A stretch of DNA of 64,000 bases from Methylobacterium sp. 2A (GCF_009806555.1 NZ_VUOK01000019.1:62001-126000); one strand, 5' to 3'. Shown: positions 16,068 through 24,067, counted from the stretch's first letter. Notes: generated by a model not told the origin, from the letters alone. Program-made: numbers and translations.

Positions 16068-16436
16068 ATGCCGAAGTTCCGCCGCTACACCCTCGCCGAG
16101 CTCAAGGCCCGCAACGACCTGCTCAACGCCGACCTGGACCGCCTGCAGCGCGGCGAGGAGCCGTCCGAGGCCGAGCTCGCCGACGCCCCGTTCCTGGATC
16201 GGTGGCGCCTCGTCGGCTACCCGGGGTTCGGCCCGGGCGCCGGGCGCCTTTGCGCACACGGGAACGTGCAGCGCCACCCGCGCCTGCCTTCGGGCCCGTG
16301 CTGGACGTCGCCCATCGTCGCGATGGGCGACGGCTGGATCCGGACTGAGTCACGCTTCTACGCCCTGGGCGAGCCGTACAAGCCTTCGCCCGACATCCCG
16401 GACGAGGTCGCCGAGGCGCTGGGCCTCAAGCGTTGA
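16068..16436 (+). CDS. small protein, possibly DUF6634-like
   Basis: 122 residues from ATG 16068, preceded by GAAGGAGG at 16055-16062. Pattern: helix LAELKARNDLLNADLDRLQRGEEPSEAELADAPFLDRWRLV, then GHP-like strands ending GWIRTESRFYALGEP. From memory this fits short alphaproteobacterial proteins of the DUF6634 group; role unknown. Last gene of the cassette. Confidence 0.65.
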   Translation: MPKFRRYTLAELKARNDLLNADLDRLQRGEEPSEAELADAPFLDRWRLVGYPGFGPGAGRLCAHGNVQRHPRLPSGPCWTSPIVAMGDGWIRTESRFYALGEPYKPSPDIPDEVAEALGLKR

Positions 16437-16462
16437 ACGGAAGGTCCCCGATCAGGGCCCAA

Positions 16463-16586
16463 ACCGTTATATCCTCCACATAAGCGGCCCGGGACCGTTA
16501 TATCTTGAACATAAGGCCCCGGCCGCGACGCTATCTTGCACGAGAGAGCCGGAAACCCGCGCTATCTTGAGCGAGAGGCGTCAGGC
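16463..16586. repeat. four 31-bp tandem repeats between convergent genes
   Basis: Units 16463-16493, 16494-16524, 16525-16555 and 16556-16586 share a TATC(T/C)T core placed at 16470, 16501, 16532 and 16563, exactly 31 bases apart. Units 1 and 2 carry the near-dyad GTTATATCNTNNACATAAG; units 3 and 4 have GCTATCTTGMRCGAGAG-like forms. The array lies between converging gene ends (16436 and 16581), so it is not an ordinary promoter. Confidence 0.7.
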
Positions 16587-16976
16587 GGCCTTCACGACCG
16601 GCATGGTCGCCGCGTCGTACGCCTTCAGGATCCGGATCGTCTCGGGGCTCAGGATCCTGCCGTCCAGGAACGTCCCCGCGTCGATCGCGTCGAGCAGGAT
16701 CGCGCACGTCGCCCGGATATGGGCGAGATGGCTCACGCCGCTCTGCTCGTCCGCATCCTCGCCCGCGGCCCACAGGGTCAGGTGCCGCTCGATCGCGCCG
16801 ACATACGTCTCGGCGTCGATCGGATCCTTCCTCCAGTTGTGGCGCCCGTAGGCCTTGGCCGGGCAATCCGCCCCTAGGCCGAGGACGGCAGCCTCCTGCA
16901 CCAGGGCCACGCGCGGGATCAATTCCAGCGGCAGCTTGCGCATGCCGGCGGTCCGCTTGGGATTCTCACTTGGCAT
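16581..16976 (-). CDS. dATP/dGTP diphosphohydrolase-like (DUF5664) protein
   Basis: 131 residues. SENPKRTAGMRKLPLELIP followed by AYGRHNWRKDPIDAETYVGAIERHLTLWAAGEDADEQSGVSHLAH is the DUF5664 pattern: N-P-K...KPPLELIP, KYGxxNWR, RH and the DxESGxxHLAH acid/histidine pair. The family is phage-enriched and annotated as dATP/dGTP diphosphohydrolase N-terminal domain, so a role in nucleotide pool control is likely. ATG 16976 is preferred over 16943 because it keeps the conserved N-P-K opening and has a GAGG ribosome site; it overlaps the upstream gene by 11 bases. Confidence 0.75.
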   Translation of the reverse strand: MPSENPKRTAGMRKLPLELIPRVALVQEAAVLGLGADCPAKAYGRHNWRKDPIDAETYVGAIERHLTLWAAGEDADEQSGVSHLAHIRATCAILLDAIDAGTFLDGRILSPETIRILKAYDAATMPVVKAA

Positions 16977-17517
16977 AGAAGGCCTCGACCATGTCCGCCC
17001 CCGAGGTGAAGCCGCCGGCGGCGGGCTCGCGGGTGGTGCGCCACCGTTGGGTGGCAAGGCGATAGACGCTGCCCTGCGATCCGAACGGCGACGCGCCGTC
17101 GAGCGCCTCGTGGATGTCATCCAGGCTGGGGCGGCCGCCACGGCAGAGGGCGACGGCGCGCAGGTAGCCGGGCGTGTCGTGCTCGCCGCGGGCCGGGATC
17201 GTCCAGGCGAACCAGGCGCCGTTGTCGTCCGGATCCGGGCTCTCGTCGCGCCGGGCGATGACGGCCGTCTCGTAGCGATGCCCGTACCGCTCGGACTCGT
17301 GCGGCACCGCCGTGGAGGCCTCCAGGCTGGCGATCGCGTCCTCGATGCTGACGCCATGCGCCTGCGCGGTCCGCAGCAGGTCGACGGCGAACCGCAGGCC
17401 GGTCTTGGCGCCCTCGCACCACATCCGGGTCTGGTCGACCATGGGGGCGGCGTGGATCTCGGGCAGGTAGGCCCGACCGAGGGATTCCTCGCGGGTGGAT
17501 GGGGCGTAGGTGATCAT
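16966..17517 (-). CDS. phage protein of unknown function
   Basis: 183 residues starting MITYAPSTREESLGRAYLPE. Helical N-terminal half and a mixed C-terminal half ending TSGADMVEAFYAK. Start overlaps the phosphoesterase stop (TGATG). No family recognised. Confidence 0.7.
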   Translation of the reverse strand: MITYAPSTREESLGRAYLPEIHAAPMVDQTRMWCEGAKTGLRFAVDLLRTAQAHGVSIEDAIASLEASTAVPHESERYGHRYETAVIARRDESPDPDDNGAWFAWTIPARGEHDTPGYLRAVALCRGGRPSLDDIHEALDGASPFGSQGSVYRLATQRWRTTREPAAGGFTSGADMVEAFYAK

Positions 17518-18800
17518 CAGGCGTGTCCCTCGGGTTGCGCGTCGAGGATCGCCTCGCGGGCACGCGAGACCTCCCCGTACGACCGGTGGTAGGTGATGGT
17601 CTGGAGCGAGCGCCCCGACAAGAATCCGGCTCCGTGATGCCACGCGTCCTGCGCGACCGGCGCTTGGTGGCTCTCCCCCACGACCGCCCCGGCCTCGAAG
17701 CCGATCAGCCGCTTGTGGTGGATGTGGAAGCCATGGGCATACCTGAACCGGGTCAGGCCCCAGTCCTCGGCGCGCCGGGCGGCCATGACGCCGGGCAGGT
17801 CCTGGAGCTTGGTCTCGTGCCCGTGCGTCGCGGCCAGCATCACCCGGCCGTGGCGCCAGTACCAGAACAGGGACGGGTCCAGGTCGACGGTCACCCGCGG
17901 CTCGTTGCGGTACCAGGCGTAGAGGAAGTGGGCGATCGCGACGGCGCAGTGCTCGTCGTGGTTCCCCTTGAGGATCCGGACGACGACCTTCCGGTGCCGG
18001 CGCAGCATGGCATCGACGGTCCGGACGGTCAGCCGCGACGCGACCTCGAAAACCTTCGGATACCTGCCGTCGACGTCGAGTTGGTTGCCCGATCGGGCCG
18101 TGCGGTTGTCCTGGTTGTCGGCGTGCATCAGGTCGCCGCCGCCCAGCACGACGCCGAGGTCCGAGGCCGGGGACCGCTCGACGACGGTCTCGACGGCGCG
18201 GCCGATGACTTCCTCGGCGATCTTCAGGTCCCAGTCCGTGCCGGTCTCCCGGCCCCAGGAGTGGGCTCCGATGTGCCAGTCCGCGAGGGGGAGCAGCGTC
18301 AGCAGGTCGGTCGACGCTGCCGCCGGCGCGGGGATCGGCTCGTGCCGGCCCTCGTAGCCCTCGAAGGCCGCCTTGATCGCCTCGACAACGTCGCGCGGGT
18401 CCACGCCCTCGCGGGTCTTCACCCACTCCTGGGTGACCCGCCCCATCGCGTCCCTGAGCTGGGACACGCCCTTGACCACGTGGCCGGCCGGGATCTCGCC
18501 CTGCCGCCCCGGGGCCTTGGCCTGGGTCACGTACTCGCGGGTGAGCTCGCCCTCCTTGCCGTACACCGCCGTGGTCCGCTTGATCGCGTACCCGGGCAGG
18601 ACGGGCTCGGTCCCGAGAAGGCCCCGCTCGGAAGCGAAAGCCATTTCGGTATCATTTGCCTGCACGGCTCCGGTGAGCTTCTTGAACCGCTCGCCGATCG
18701 ACGAACGGGCCATCCCGAGGGCCCTGGCGGCGGCCTTGACGTTGCCGGCGGCCCGGACGGCCGCGAGGATCTCGGCATCGGTGACCTTGGCGACGGGCAT
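17517..18800 (-). CDS. phage metallophosphoesterase with N-terminal helix-turn-helix
   Basis: 427 residues. Calcineurin-like phosphoesterase motifs appear in order: DWH (174-176), GGGDLMHADN (221-230), GNHDEH (278-283), THGHE (325-329) and HGFHIHH (355-362), together the full di-metal site. Residues 8-45 (DAEILAAVRAAGNVKAAARALGMARSSIGERFKKL) form a helix-turn-helix of the kind seen in many phage versions of this protein. The likely substrate is a nucleotide or nucleic acid; not determinable here. One base from the next gene downstream. Confidence 0.85.
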   Translation of the reverse strand: MPVAKVTDAEILAAVRAAGNVKAAARALGMARSSIGERFKKLTGAVQANDTEMAFASERGLLGTEPVLPGYAIKRTTAVYGKEGELTREYVTQAKAPGRQGEIPAGHVVKGVSQLRDAMGRVTQEWVKTREGVDPRDVVEAIKAAFEGYEGRHEPIPAPAAASTDLLTLLPLADWHIGAHSWGRETGTDWDLKIAEEVIGRAVETVVERSPASDLGVVLGGGDLMHADNQDNRTARSGNQLDVDGRYPKVFEVASRLTVRTVDAMLRRHRKVVVRILKGNHDEHCAVAIAHFLYAWYRNEPRVTVDLDPSLFWYWRHGRVMLAATHGHETKLQDLPGVMAARRAEDWGLTRFRYAHGFHIHHKRLIGFEAGAVVGESHQAPVAQDAWHHGAGFLSGRSLQTITYHRSYGEVSRAREAILDAQPEGHA

Positions 18801-18801
18801 G

Positions 18802-19008
18802 TCAGGCGGCCTTCCGTGCGGGCTTGGACCACGTCTCGCCGGCGGCCTTCATGCGACGGCCCTCCTCGGCGACGCGATGAAGGAGGGCGCGGTCCATCCG
18901 GTAGCGGGCCGCGGTCACGCCCACGCCGTGGCTCTCGATCATGGCGGCGACCTTGCGGGGGTCCGCCTCGGCGATGGCCTCGGCGAAGCGGGTGGCTGGC
19001 TTGGCCAT
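18802..19008 (-). CDS. small helical phage protein
   Basis: 68 residues from ATG 19008, with a GGAGG ribosome site. Contains a short helix-turn-helix-like run (AAMIESHGVGVTAARYRMDRALLHRVAEEGRR). Probably DNA-binding; otherwise unassigned. Confidence 0.6.
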   Translation of the reverse strand: MAKPATRFAEAIAEADPRKVAAMIESHGVGVTAARYRMDRALLHRVAEEGRRMKAAGETWSKPARKAA

Positions 19009-19130
19009 CAGAACCTCCAGGTGGGGAGCGGGCCCCACACTTCCTTGGCGAGCTCGGCGCCTAGCATCGGGATGCCGGCGGCCATGGCCCACCACCACAC
19101 GGTGAACCTGACGGGGGTCATCGGATCCAT
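19008..19130 (-). CDS. small membrane peptide
   Basis: 40 residues (MDPMTPVRFTVWWWAMAAGIPMLGAELAKE...) with one hydrophobic helix. ATG 19130 has an AGAGGA site eight bases upstream; ATG 19121 would instead overlap the previous stop (ATGA). Unassigned. Confidence 0.5.
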   Translation of the reverse strand: MDPMTPVRFTVWWWAMAAGIPMLGAELAKEVWGPLPTWRF

Positions 19131-19288
19131 GTCGGGGTCCTCTTGGCCGGGGGCGTCTCGACCCGGGGGGCGGGCCCCTCGGACGGCAGCGGATCGCGGA
19201 CCGGGCATGTGAAGCCCGGCAGGACCTGCCCCGAGCCGAACGCGAGGCTGAGGCAGACCCGGATCGCGATCGGCAGGGCGGCCGGCAT
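19118..19288 (-). CDS. small unknown protein, possibly exported
   Basis: 56 residues: MPAALPIAIRVCLSLAFGSG, then a proline-rich tail with one cysteine (FTCPVRDPLPSEGPAP). The start overlaps the stop of the ParB-like gene (TGATG) and the stop overlaps the next gene, so the layout fits a translated gene despite its size. Confidence 0.5.
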   Translation of the reverse strand: MPAALPIAIRVCLSLAFGSGQVLPGFTCPVRDPLPSEGPAPRVETPPAKRTPTWIR

Positions 19289-20133
19289 CAGGCGGCGAGC
19301 CTGAATTCGAGCAGGTGCCGGGAGCGGATGAGCATGTGGTTGAGGGTGGCGGCCAGGACCATCGCGGTGCTGACGCCCACCCGCTTCGGGGCGAGCCGGG
19401 CCCGCTCGACCTCGGCCTCAAGGTCGATCTCGTCGAAGGCGTCGAGCAGCTTGCTCCCCGAGTCGCGCCAGTCCTTCCGGTGGTGGAGGACGTCGCACAG
19501 GGCCTTGATCACCGGCCCGGTGAGGAGGCCCGGCTCCTCGCCGTTCGAGGTCTCGCTGACGCACTGGAGGGCGGTGATCAGCGTGTCCCGGCCGTAGGTC
19601 CGCAGGGCCTCGGCGAGGGTGGCGACAGCCATCGTCTGGAGCGGCTTCTGCGCCTTGGTCGGGACCGGGTACGTGAGGATCTCCACGCCGGCGCGGTGGC
19701 AGGCGTCGTCGATCGCCACGGCCTCGGGGTCCCCGGCGGCGAGAGCGGCGCGGTGGATCGCCTGCCGGTTCATCTTGGTCGTCGAGCCGTTGATCGCCTT
19801 GAAGGCGTCGGCCTGCTCGCCGGGGGCGGCGACGACGACCTGGCAGGGGACCCGCTCGATCCCAACGATGGCGGCCGCCGTGGTGCGGTGCTGCCCGTCG
19901 ATGATCGCGAAGCGGCCGCCCTCGACAGGGGCCACGACGACCGGGGCGAACCGGCTCCACTTGAACGAGGCCGCGATCTTGCGGACGTTGCGCTCGCCCT
20001 CGCCGCGGATCGGGCGCTGGTAGCGATCGTCGACGACCAGGTCCCCGATCGGGATCCACTGGAGCATCGGCGCGGCGCCCGGCTCGGCGCGGTCGTTGGG
20101 CTTGGTGAAGCCGGCGGTGTCGATCGGGCGCAT
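19288..20133 (-). CDS. ParB/sulfiredoxin-like nuclease-fold protein
   Basis: 281 residues from ATG 20133 (GGAGGGGA ribosome site). Residues ~25-90 carry the ParB N-terminal pattern: LQWIPIGDLVVDDRYQRPI, IAASFKWSRFAPVVVAP and IDGQHRTTAAAIVG. No clear HTH of a true partition ParB is visible in the C-terminal part, which is helical. Phage relatives act in transcription or DNA modification, so a DNA-related role is likely; partition is not implied. Confidence 0.75.
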   Translation of the reverse strand: MRPIDTAGFTKPNDRAEPGAAPMLQWIPIGDLVVDDRYQRPIRGEGERNVRKIAASFKWSRFAPVVVAPVEGGRFAIIDGQHRTTAAAIVGIERVPCQVVVAAPGEQADAFKAINGSTTKMNRQAIHRAALAAGDPEAVAIDDACHRAGVEILTYPVPTKAQKPLQTMAVATLAEALRTYGRDTLITALQCVSETSNGEEPGLLTGPVIKALCDVLHHRKDWRDSGSKLLDAFDEIDLEAEVERARLAPKRVGVSTAMVLAATLNHMLIRSRHLLEFRLAA

Positions 20134-20156
20134 GGTCCCCTCCGTGCGCGGGCGGG

Positions 20157-20792
20157 TCAGATGGACTTGCGGGCCCGGCGGATCGCCTCGGCGATCGCCG
20201 CCCCGACGTCCGCCGGATCGTAGGTCGACGCGGGGCCCTTGGTCGGGCTCATCGAGCCGATCAGGGCCTTCTCGGCCTTGAGCAGCCGGATCCCGGCGTC
20301 GGTGGTGGTGAAGGCGGCGGGCCGCTCCGAGGGCCCCGGCGCCGGCTCGGGCCGCACCGTCAGGAGGGCGGCCGCGAATGTGATCAGGACGCTGAGTCCG
20401 ACCGCGGCGATCCAGGCCAGACCCCAGACCACTAGCGCCTTGGCGATCCCGTAGAGGATCCTGCGGATCCAGACGAGGACGCCTTCGAGGAAGCCCGGCG
20501 CCGCGATGGGCGTCCAATGGACGGGGGTGAAATCCGTCTTAGGCATGCCGTCCGTGATGACGGTCTTCGGGTGGCAGAACTGGTTCGTATGGACGGCGAT
20601 GCACTCCCATGCCTCGCCGCGCACCCGGACCCTGTCGCCCCGGCGGTAGGTGCGACCGCCCTGGAACGCCGCGATGCTTGTGACCCGAGCCTCGGGGAGG
20701 TCGACGAACCGCCACAGCAGCACGGCGATGAGCGCGGCCAGGGCCACGAGCTGCGGGAAGGACGCGAGCGAGAACAGGACCTGGAAGATCAC
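20157..20792 (-). CDS. membrane protein displaying a tail-like carbohydrate-binding module
   Basis: 211 residues from GTG 20792 (overlaps previous stop). N-terminal membrane helix (about 5-27), then a ~52-residue module (45-96: GGRTYRRGDRVRVRGEAWECIAVH...KTDFTPVHW), then one or two helices (about 105-145) and a polar tail. The module is about 50% identical to one in the tail-tip protein 53513-56044 (DGIAYNMGDRVLVRGEVWEC) and resembles chitin/carbohydrate-binding 5/12 folds. Flanking helices would hold it in the periplasm or at the membrane. It sits beside the lysis genes; superinfection exclusion is one possible role. Confidence 0.7.
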   Translation of the reverse strand: MIFQVLFSLASFPQLVALAALIAVLLWRFVDLPEARVTSIAAFQGGRTYRRGDRVRVRGEAWECIAVHTNQFCHPKTVITDGMPKTDFTPVHWTPIAAPGFLEGVLVWIRRILYGIAKALVVWGLAWIAAVGLSVLITFAAALLTVRPEPAPGPSERPAAFTTTDAGIRLLKAEKALIGSMSPTKGPASTYDPADVGAAIAEAIRRARKSI

Positions 20793-21244
20793 GGCTTGGC
20801 TCCACGGGAGGTGACGGGCGGGATCACGAGGGGCACGCGCCACAAGCCCAGCCACCCGGGGAACCAGGCGGTCTGCTCGACGACGAGGTCGTCGCGGTCG
20901 GTGACGTGAGGGGGGAGGAGGACGCAGAACGGCAGGTCGTGCGTGCCGACGCCCATGGCGCCGGAGCGGGACCACGGCATGCCGGTGTCGCGGTTGAACA
21001 CGGCGACGCTGTACCGATTGGGCCAGTCGCCCCCGACCACCAGGTGGACGTCGATGTCGTCCGAGGCCACGGCGCGCAGCTTGGTCGAATGCCAGACCCA
21101 GCAGAGCCGGGAGCCGCGCTCGACGACCTGGATCTCCTGCTCGACCCGGATCGGCCGGAAGCGGGCTTCGAAATACGGGGCCGCGACCCAACCGGCCCAG
21201 AGCAGGGCCCAAGCCGCGAGCAGGTAGGGAGCGAGCCGCCTCAC
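20789..21244 (-). CDS. membrane-anchored protein of unknown function
   Basis: 151 residues from GTG 21244, overlapping the previous stop. One N-terminal hydrophobic segment (LAPYLLAAWALLWAGWVAAPYF) and then a soluble, beta-rich domain likely outside the cytoplasm (RLCWVWHSTKLRAVASDDIDVHLVVGG). Ends in another weakly hydrophobic stretch. Function unknown. Confidence 0.65.
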   Translation of the reverse strand: MRRLAPYLLAAWALLWAGWVAAPYFEARFRPIRVEQEIQVVERGSRLCWVWHSTKLRAVASDDIDVHLVVGGDWPNRYSVAVFNRDTGMPWSRSGAMGVGTHDLPFCVLLPPHVTDRDDLVVEQTAWFPGWLGLWRVPLVIPPVTSRGAKP

Positions 21245-21531
21245 GGGTGGCCTCCCGAGACGAGGCGCTCGATGATGATCTTCACCAGCGTGCCGACGAC
21301 GGGCGTCGCGACCACGCCGATCACGATCCACACCGTGCGGAACCGGCCCTCGATCGCGGTGATGCGGCCCTCATGGCCGACGCGCAGCTCGACGTAGTCG
21401 GCCTTGGCGACGTAGTTCTCGCGCAGGCCGGACTCGATCCGGTCGAGGCGGCCGCCGAGGTTGCGGACATCGCTCTTGATCTCGCCCACCCCGGCGAGGA
21501 CCTCCGCGAGCTTGGACGTTTCCATGGTCAC
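21241..21531 (-). CDS. coiled-coil plus membrane-helix protein, holin-accessory-like
   Basis: 96 residues. A heptad-rich N-terminus (KLAEVLAGVGEIKSDVRNLGGRLDRIESGL) is followed by one C-terminal membrane helix (VWIVIGVVATPVVGTLVKIII). This layout resembles XhlA-type or hypothetical lysis-accessory proteins and it lies directly after the spanin genes. GTG 21531 overlaps the previous stop; ATG 21525 is possible. Confidence 0.65.
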   Translation of the reverse strand: MTMETSKLAEVLAGVGEIKSDVRNLGGRLDRIESGLRENYVAKADYVELRVGHEGRITAIEGRFRTVWIVIGVVATPVVGTLVKIIIERLVSGGHP

Positions 21532-21746
21532 GGGAGCCTCACGATCGGGGCGCAGGCCTGGGCCGTGGGCCGGGTAGCGGTGCCGTAGGCGACCAGCCCG
21601 AGGCCGGTCGCGGTCAGGAGAAGGGCGGCGGGCAGGGCGAAGCTGCGCGGGCGCGGCTCATCGAGACGGGCCCCCGGGCGCTGGATGGCGCGGAGGATCT
21701 CCAGGTCGGCGATGAGGCGGGCGCGCTCGCGCAGCACGTGGGTCAC
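21528..21746 (-). CDS. small membrane protein, holin candidate
   Basis: 72 residues from GTG 21746. Basic N-terminus, then one hydrophobic helix (SFALPAALLLTATGLGLVAYG). Located between the spanin lipoprotein and a coiled-coil membrane protein, so it or the neighbouring gene could be the holin; neither has a decisive motif. Confidence 0.55.
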   Translation of the reverse strand: MTHVLRERARLIADLEILRAIQRPGARLDEPRPRSFALPAALLLTATGLGLVAYGTATRPTAQACAPIVRLP

Positions 21747-22060
21747 GACGCGGGGGACTCCGCGGCGGGGGCGGGATCCGCCGGGGCGGCCGGCGGCGGG
21801 GTCGGCTCGGACAGGCGCGCCCGGACGGTGTCCAGCTTGCGCCGGCAGTCCTCGCCGGCCTCGGCCAGGTCGACGACGTACGGGGCCACGGCCCGCATCT
21901 TGGCCGTCGGCGCCGGGGCGGCCGGCTCGGGCTTGCAGGACAGGAGGCTCGGGGCGATCGCGGGGCGCACGAACTGGATGCGGTCGACGTAGACCGTGTC
22001 CGTCTGGCAGCCGGCGAGGCAGGCCCCGAGGGCGATGAGGGCGACGAGGCGGCGGATCAC
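21743..22060 (-). CDS. Rz1-like o-spanin lipoprotein
   Basis: 105 residues. Lipobox LACLAGC-type sequence (LGACLAGC, lipidated Cys18) followed by TVYVDRIQFVRPAIAPSLLSCKPEPAAP, the short proline-rich outer-membrane form seen in Rz1 proteins. It overlaps the end of the i-spanin gene by four bases, the usual Rz/Rz1 arrangement. Role: fuses inner and outer membranes at lysis with the i-spanin. Confidence 0.75.
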   Translation of the reverse strand: MIRRLVALIALGACLAGCQTDTVYVDRIQFVRPAIAPSLLSCKPEPAAPAPTAKMRAVAPYVVDLAEAGEDCRRKLDTVRARLSEPTPPPAAPADPAPAAESPAS

Positions 22061-22575
22061 CGGTTCCTCCCCTTGTGCTTCACGCCGAGGGCCTCGATCG
22101 CGGCCCGGAGGCTCGACGGCATCGAGGCGTCGTCGCCGAGCGGCTGGCCGCGCAGCGCGCGATGGACCGCGTCGTCGACGAGGGGAGCGGGCTCGGCCGG
22201 CTTGGCCGCGAGTTCCTTGCGCAGTTCGGCGAGCTCGGCCTGGGCGGCCCGGCGGCCGGCCTCGGCGGCCTGGCGCGCCAGCTCGAACCGGTCGGCGTCG
22301 TCGCGGGACCGTTCGGCGTCCGCGGCGTAGGCCAAGGCCTGCTGCTCGTTGTCGGCTGCGAGCTCACTCGCGGTCTTGGCGTTGGCCTGCGCGGTGGCGG
22401 CCATGTGCCGGGTGTCGGCCTCGGCGCGGGCCGCGCGCTCGACCGCGACCGCGGCCTCGCTGCGGTCGTACCGGATTCCCGCGGCGAACAGGGCCGCGAC
22501 GATGGCGAACAGGACCGATCCGCCCGCCAGGTAGCGGCCGACCGGTCCGAGGGCGATGGAGACGAAGGCACCCAT
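22057..22575 (-). CDS. Rz-like i-spanin
   Basis: 172 residues. One N-terminal membrane anchor (LAGGSVLFAIVAALFAAGIRY) followed by a long alanine/glutamate-rich periplasmic coiled coil (residues ~35-125). With the lipoprotein gene it forms a two-component spanin complex spanning the periplasm. Confidence 0.75.
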   Translation of the reverse strand: MGAFVSIALGPVGRYLAGGSVLFAIVAALFAAGIRYDRSEAAVAVERAARAEADTRHMAATAQANAKTASELAADNEQQALAYAADAERSRDDADRFELARQAAEAGRRAAQAELAELRKELAAKPAEPAPLVDDAVHRALRGQPLGDDASMPSSLRAAIEALGVKHKGRNR

Positions 22576-22578
22576 GGA

Positions 22579-22737
22579 TCAGGCCTCCTTCTTCCGGCGC
22601 GAGGGCGCCTTGCGGGCTGGGGCCTCGGCAGCAGGGGCGGCCGGGGCGGGCTGGGGATGCGGGGCCGGCTCGGGGGCGCGGTGACCGCCGAAGGCGATCC
22701 CGCCGCCCCCGCCGCCGTGCGAGAGGAAGGAGTCCAT
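22579..22737 (-). CDS. 52-residue Gly/Pro/Ala-rich protein between endolysin and i-spanin
   Basis: Begins MDSFLSHGGGGGGIAFGGH and ends with a basic RKAPSRRKKEA tail. ATG overlaps the endolysin stop (TGATG) and the gene contains the GAAGGAGG site for the i-spanin. Perhaps translated mainly for coupling; function unknown. Confidence 0.5.
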   Translation of the reverse strand: MDSFLSHGGGGGGIAFGGHRAPEPAPHPQPAPAAPAAEAPARKAPSRRKKEA

Positions 22738-23864
22738 CAGTGCACTCCGGGGAGCGCGACGAGGTGATCCGGGGCCGAGGGGAGCTCGGTCACCGGGGCC
22801 GGCTCGGCCGGGTGCGGCACCTCGTGGAAGGCCACGATGCGGGGATCCTCGACCGTCGCGGGCTGCACCACGGAGCCGGGCGGCAGCTCGAACACGGCCC
22901 CCGGCGTCATGGCGTGAACCGCGATCGCGGCCTCATCCGGGGCGGCGGCAGGCTGCAGCGGGACGGGATCCGGGGTCGGCGCGGGGGCCGGGGCATCATC
23001 GGCCGCCGGCGGGATCGCGGCGGGGGCCAGAAATGCCACGGGGCGAGCGTCGAGGGCGTCGGCGAGGGCGTGGGCCTTGCGGGTCGCCCAGGTCCGATAG
23101 AGGAAGCCGCCCGTCGCCGCGAGGCCGCCGACCGCCGTGACCACGCCGACCACGGTGCCGACCGTCGGCAAGGTGTTCGCGAGCGGGTTGAGAGCGGTGG
23201 TGATCTGGTCGACGGCAGTGGCGAACAGGCCACCGCCGGTGACCGCGTCGGCGACCGCGGGGGACGGCGCGGTCTTGGCGTCCGTGATGTAGGCCCGGGC
23301 GTCCATGCCGACGAGGTACGTCGGCTGCGAGCCGTACGAGCCGGAGGCATGCTCCTGCCCGAGCTTCAGGAGCTGATCGCAGCGCGAGTTCCAGCCCCGG
23401 CCGTACTTGCGGTAGCCCTTGAGCGCCTTGAGGAACGCCTTGCGACGCTCGATGGCGGCGGCCACGAGGAGATCGTGGTCCGGGTAGGCCTCGATCGCGG
23501 CCAGGGTCGCGGCGGTCATCACGCCGTCGACGCGGACCGTGCCGAGGGCGCGCTGGATCCACTTGATGGACTGGACCGGGCCGGAGTGGACGGAGCCGTC
23601 GAACACGACCATGTCGATGCCGCTCGGCAGGTCGTCGCCCTTCACCATGTCCCAATACTGGAACCGGTAGATCGCCTGGACCTCGGCGTCCGTGATTACG
23701 AAGACGTCGCGCGGGGGCAGGCTCTTCCGCCGGCGCCACGAGTCGTAGACGTGCTGCGTCACGCCCCGATTGGTGCGGCCGCCGGGATCGTCCTTGTCGT
23801 CGACCTTGCCGCCCTCGAACACGAGGGTCTTGGCCAGGGCGATCTGGAAATCGGCTGCGCTCAC
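22737..23864 (-). CDS. GH108-type endolysin with membrane helix and long Pro/Ala tail
   Basis: 375 residues from GTG 23864. Residues 1-180 match the GH108 muramidase pattern: catalytic Glu17 in LVFEGG, then DDPGGRTNRGVTQHVYDSW, and the second-half motif MVVFDGSVHSGPVQSIKWIQ. It cleaves peptidoglycan glycan strands. Residues ~226-255 form a hydrophobic segment (TVGTVVGVVTAVGGLAATGGFLY), and ~120 residues of Pro/Ala-rich tail follow. A membrane segment on the C-terminal side is unusual and may hold the enzyme inactive until the membrane collapses. Confidence 0.88.
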   Translation of the reverse strand: MSAADFQIALAKTLVFEGGKVDDKDDPGGRTNRGVTQHVYDSWRRRKSLPPRDVFVITDAEVQAIYRFQYWDMVKGDDLPSGIDMVVFDGSVHSGPVQSIKWIQRALGTVRVDGVMTAATLAAIEAYPDHDLLVAAAIERRKAFLKALKGYRKYGRGWNSRCDQLLKLGQEHASGSYGSQPTYLVGMDARAYITDAKTAPSPAVADAVTGGGLFATAVDQITTALNPLANTLPTVGTVVGVVTAVGGLAATGGFLYRTWATRKAHALADALDARPVAFLAPAAIPPAADDAPAPAPTPDPVPLQPAAAPDEAAIAVHAMTPGAVFELPPGSVVQPATVEDPRIVAFHEVPHPAEPAPVTELPSAPDHLVALPGVH

Positions 23865-24067
23865 TGCCAGTACCTCTGGACGAAGTGCGGGACGGCCTCC
23901 GGCGCCATGGCGATCCGGGCCGCGTCCTCCTTGGACAGCAGCCGGCGCACGGGCTCGGGGGTCGCGGGGGAGAGAGGGGCCTGCCGGCTGCGCGCGCGGA
24001 GTTTGTGGTCGCTCAGGACCGCGAACGCGAAGGTGGCCAGCAGGCCGAGGGCGGTGCGGGCGCGCAT
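23861..24067 (-). CDS. small membrane-anchored protein
   Basis: 68 residues with an N-terminal hydrophobic helix (ALGLLATFAFAVL) and a basic tail, ending PHFVQRYWQ. Overlaps both neighbours by one to four bases, upstream of the endolysin. Possibly part of lysis timing; unassigned. Confidence 0.55.
   Translation of the reverse strand: MRARTALGLLATFAFAVLSDHKLRARSRQAPLSPATPEPVRRLLSKEDAARIAMAPEAVPHFVQRYWQ

Noticed and set aside
19288..20133. ParB-like protein as a plasmid partition protein
   Set aside because: No ParA gene nearby, no clear HTH after the ParB domain; phage-type ParB-like proteins are more probable.
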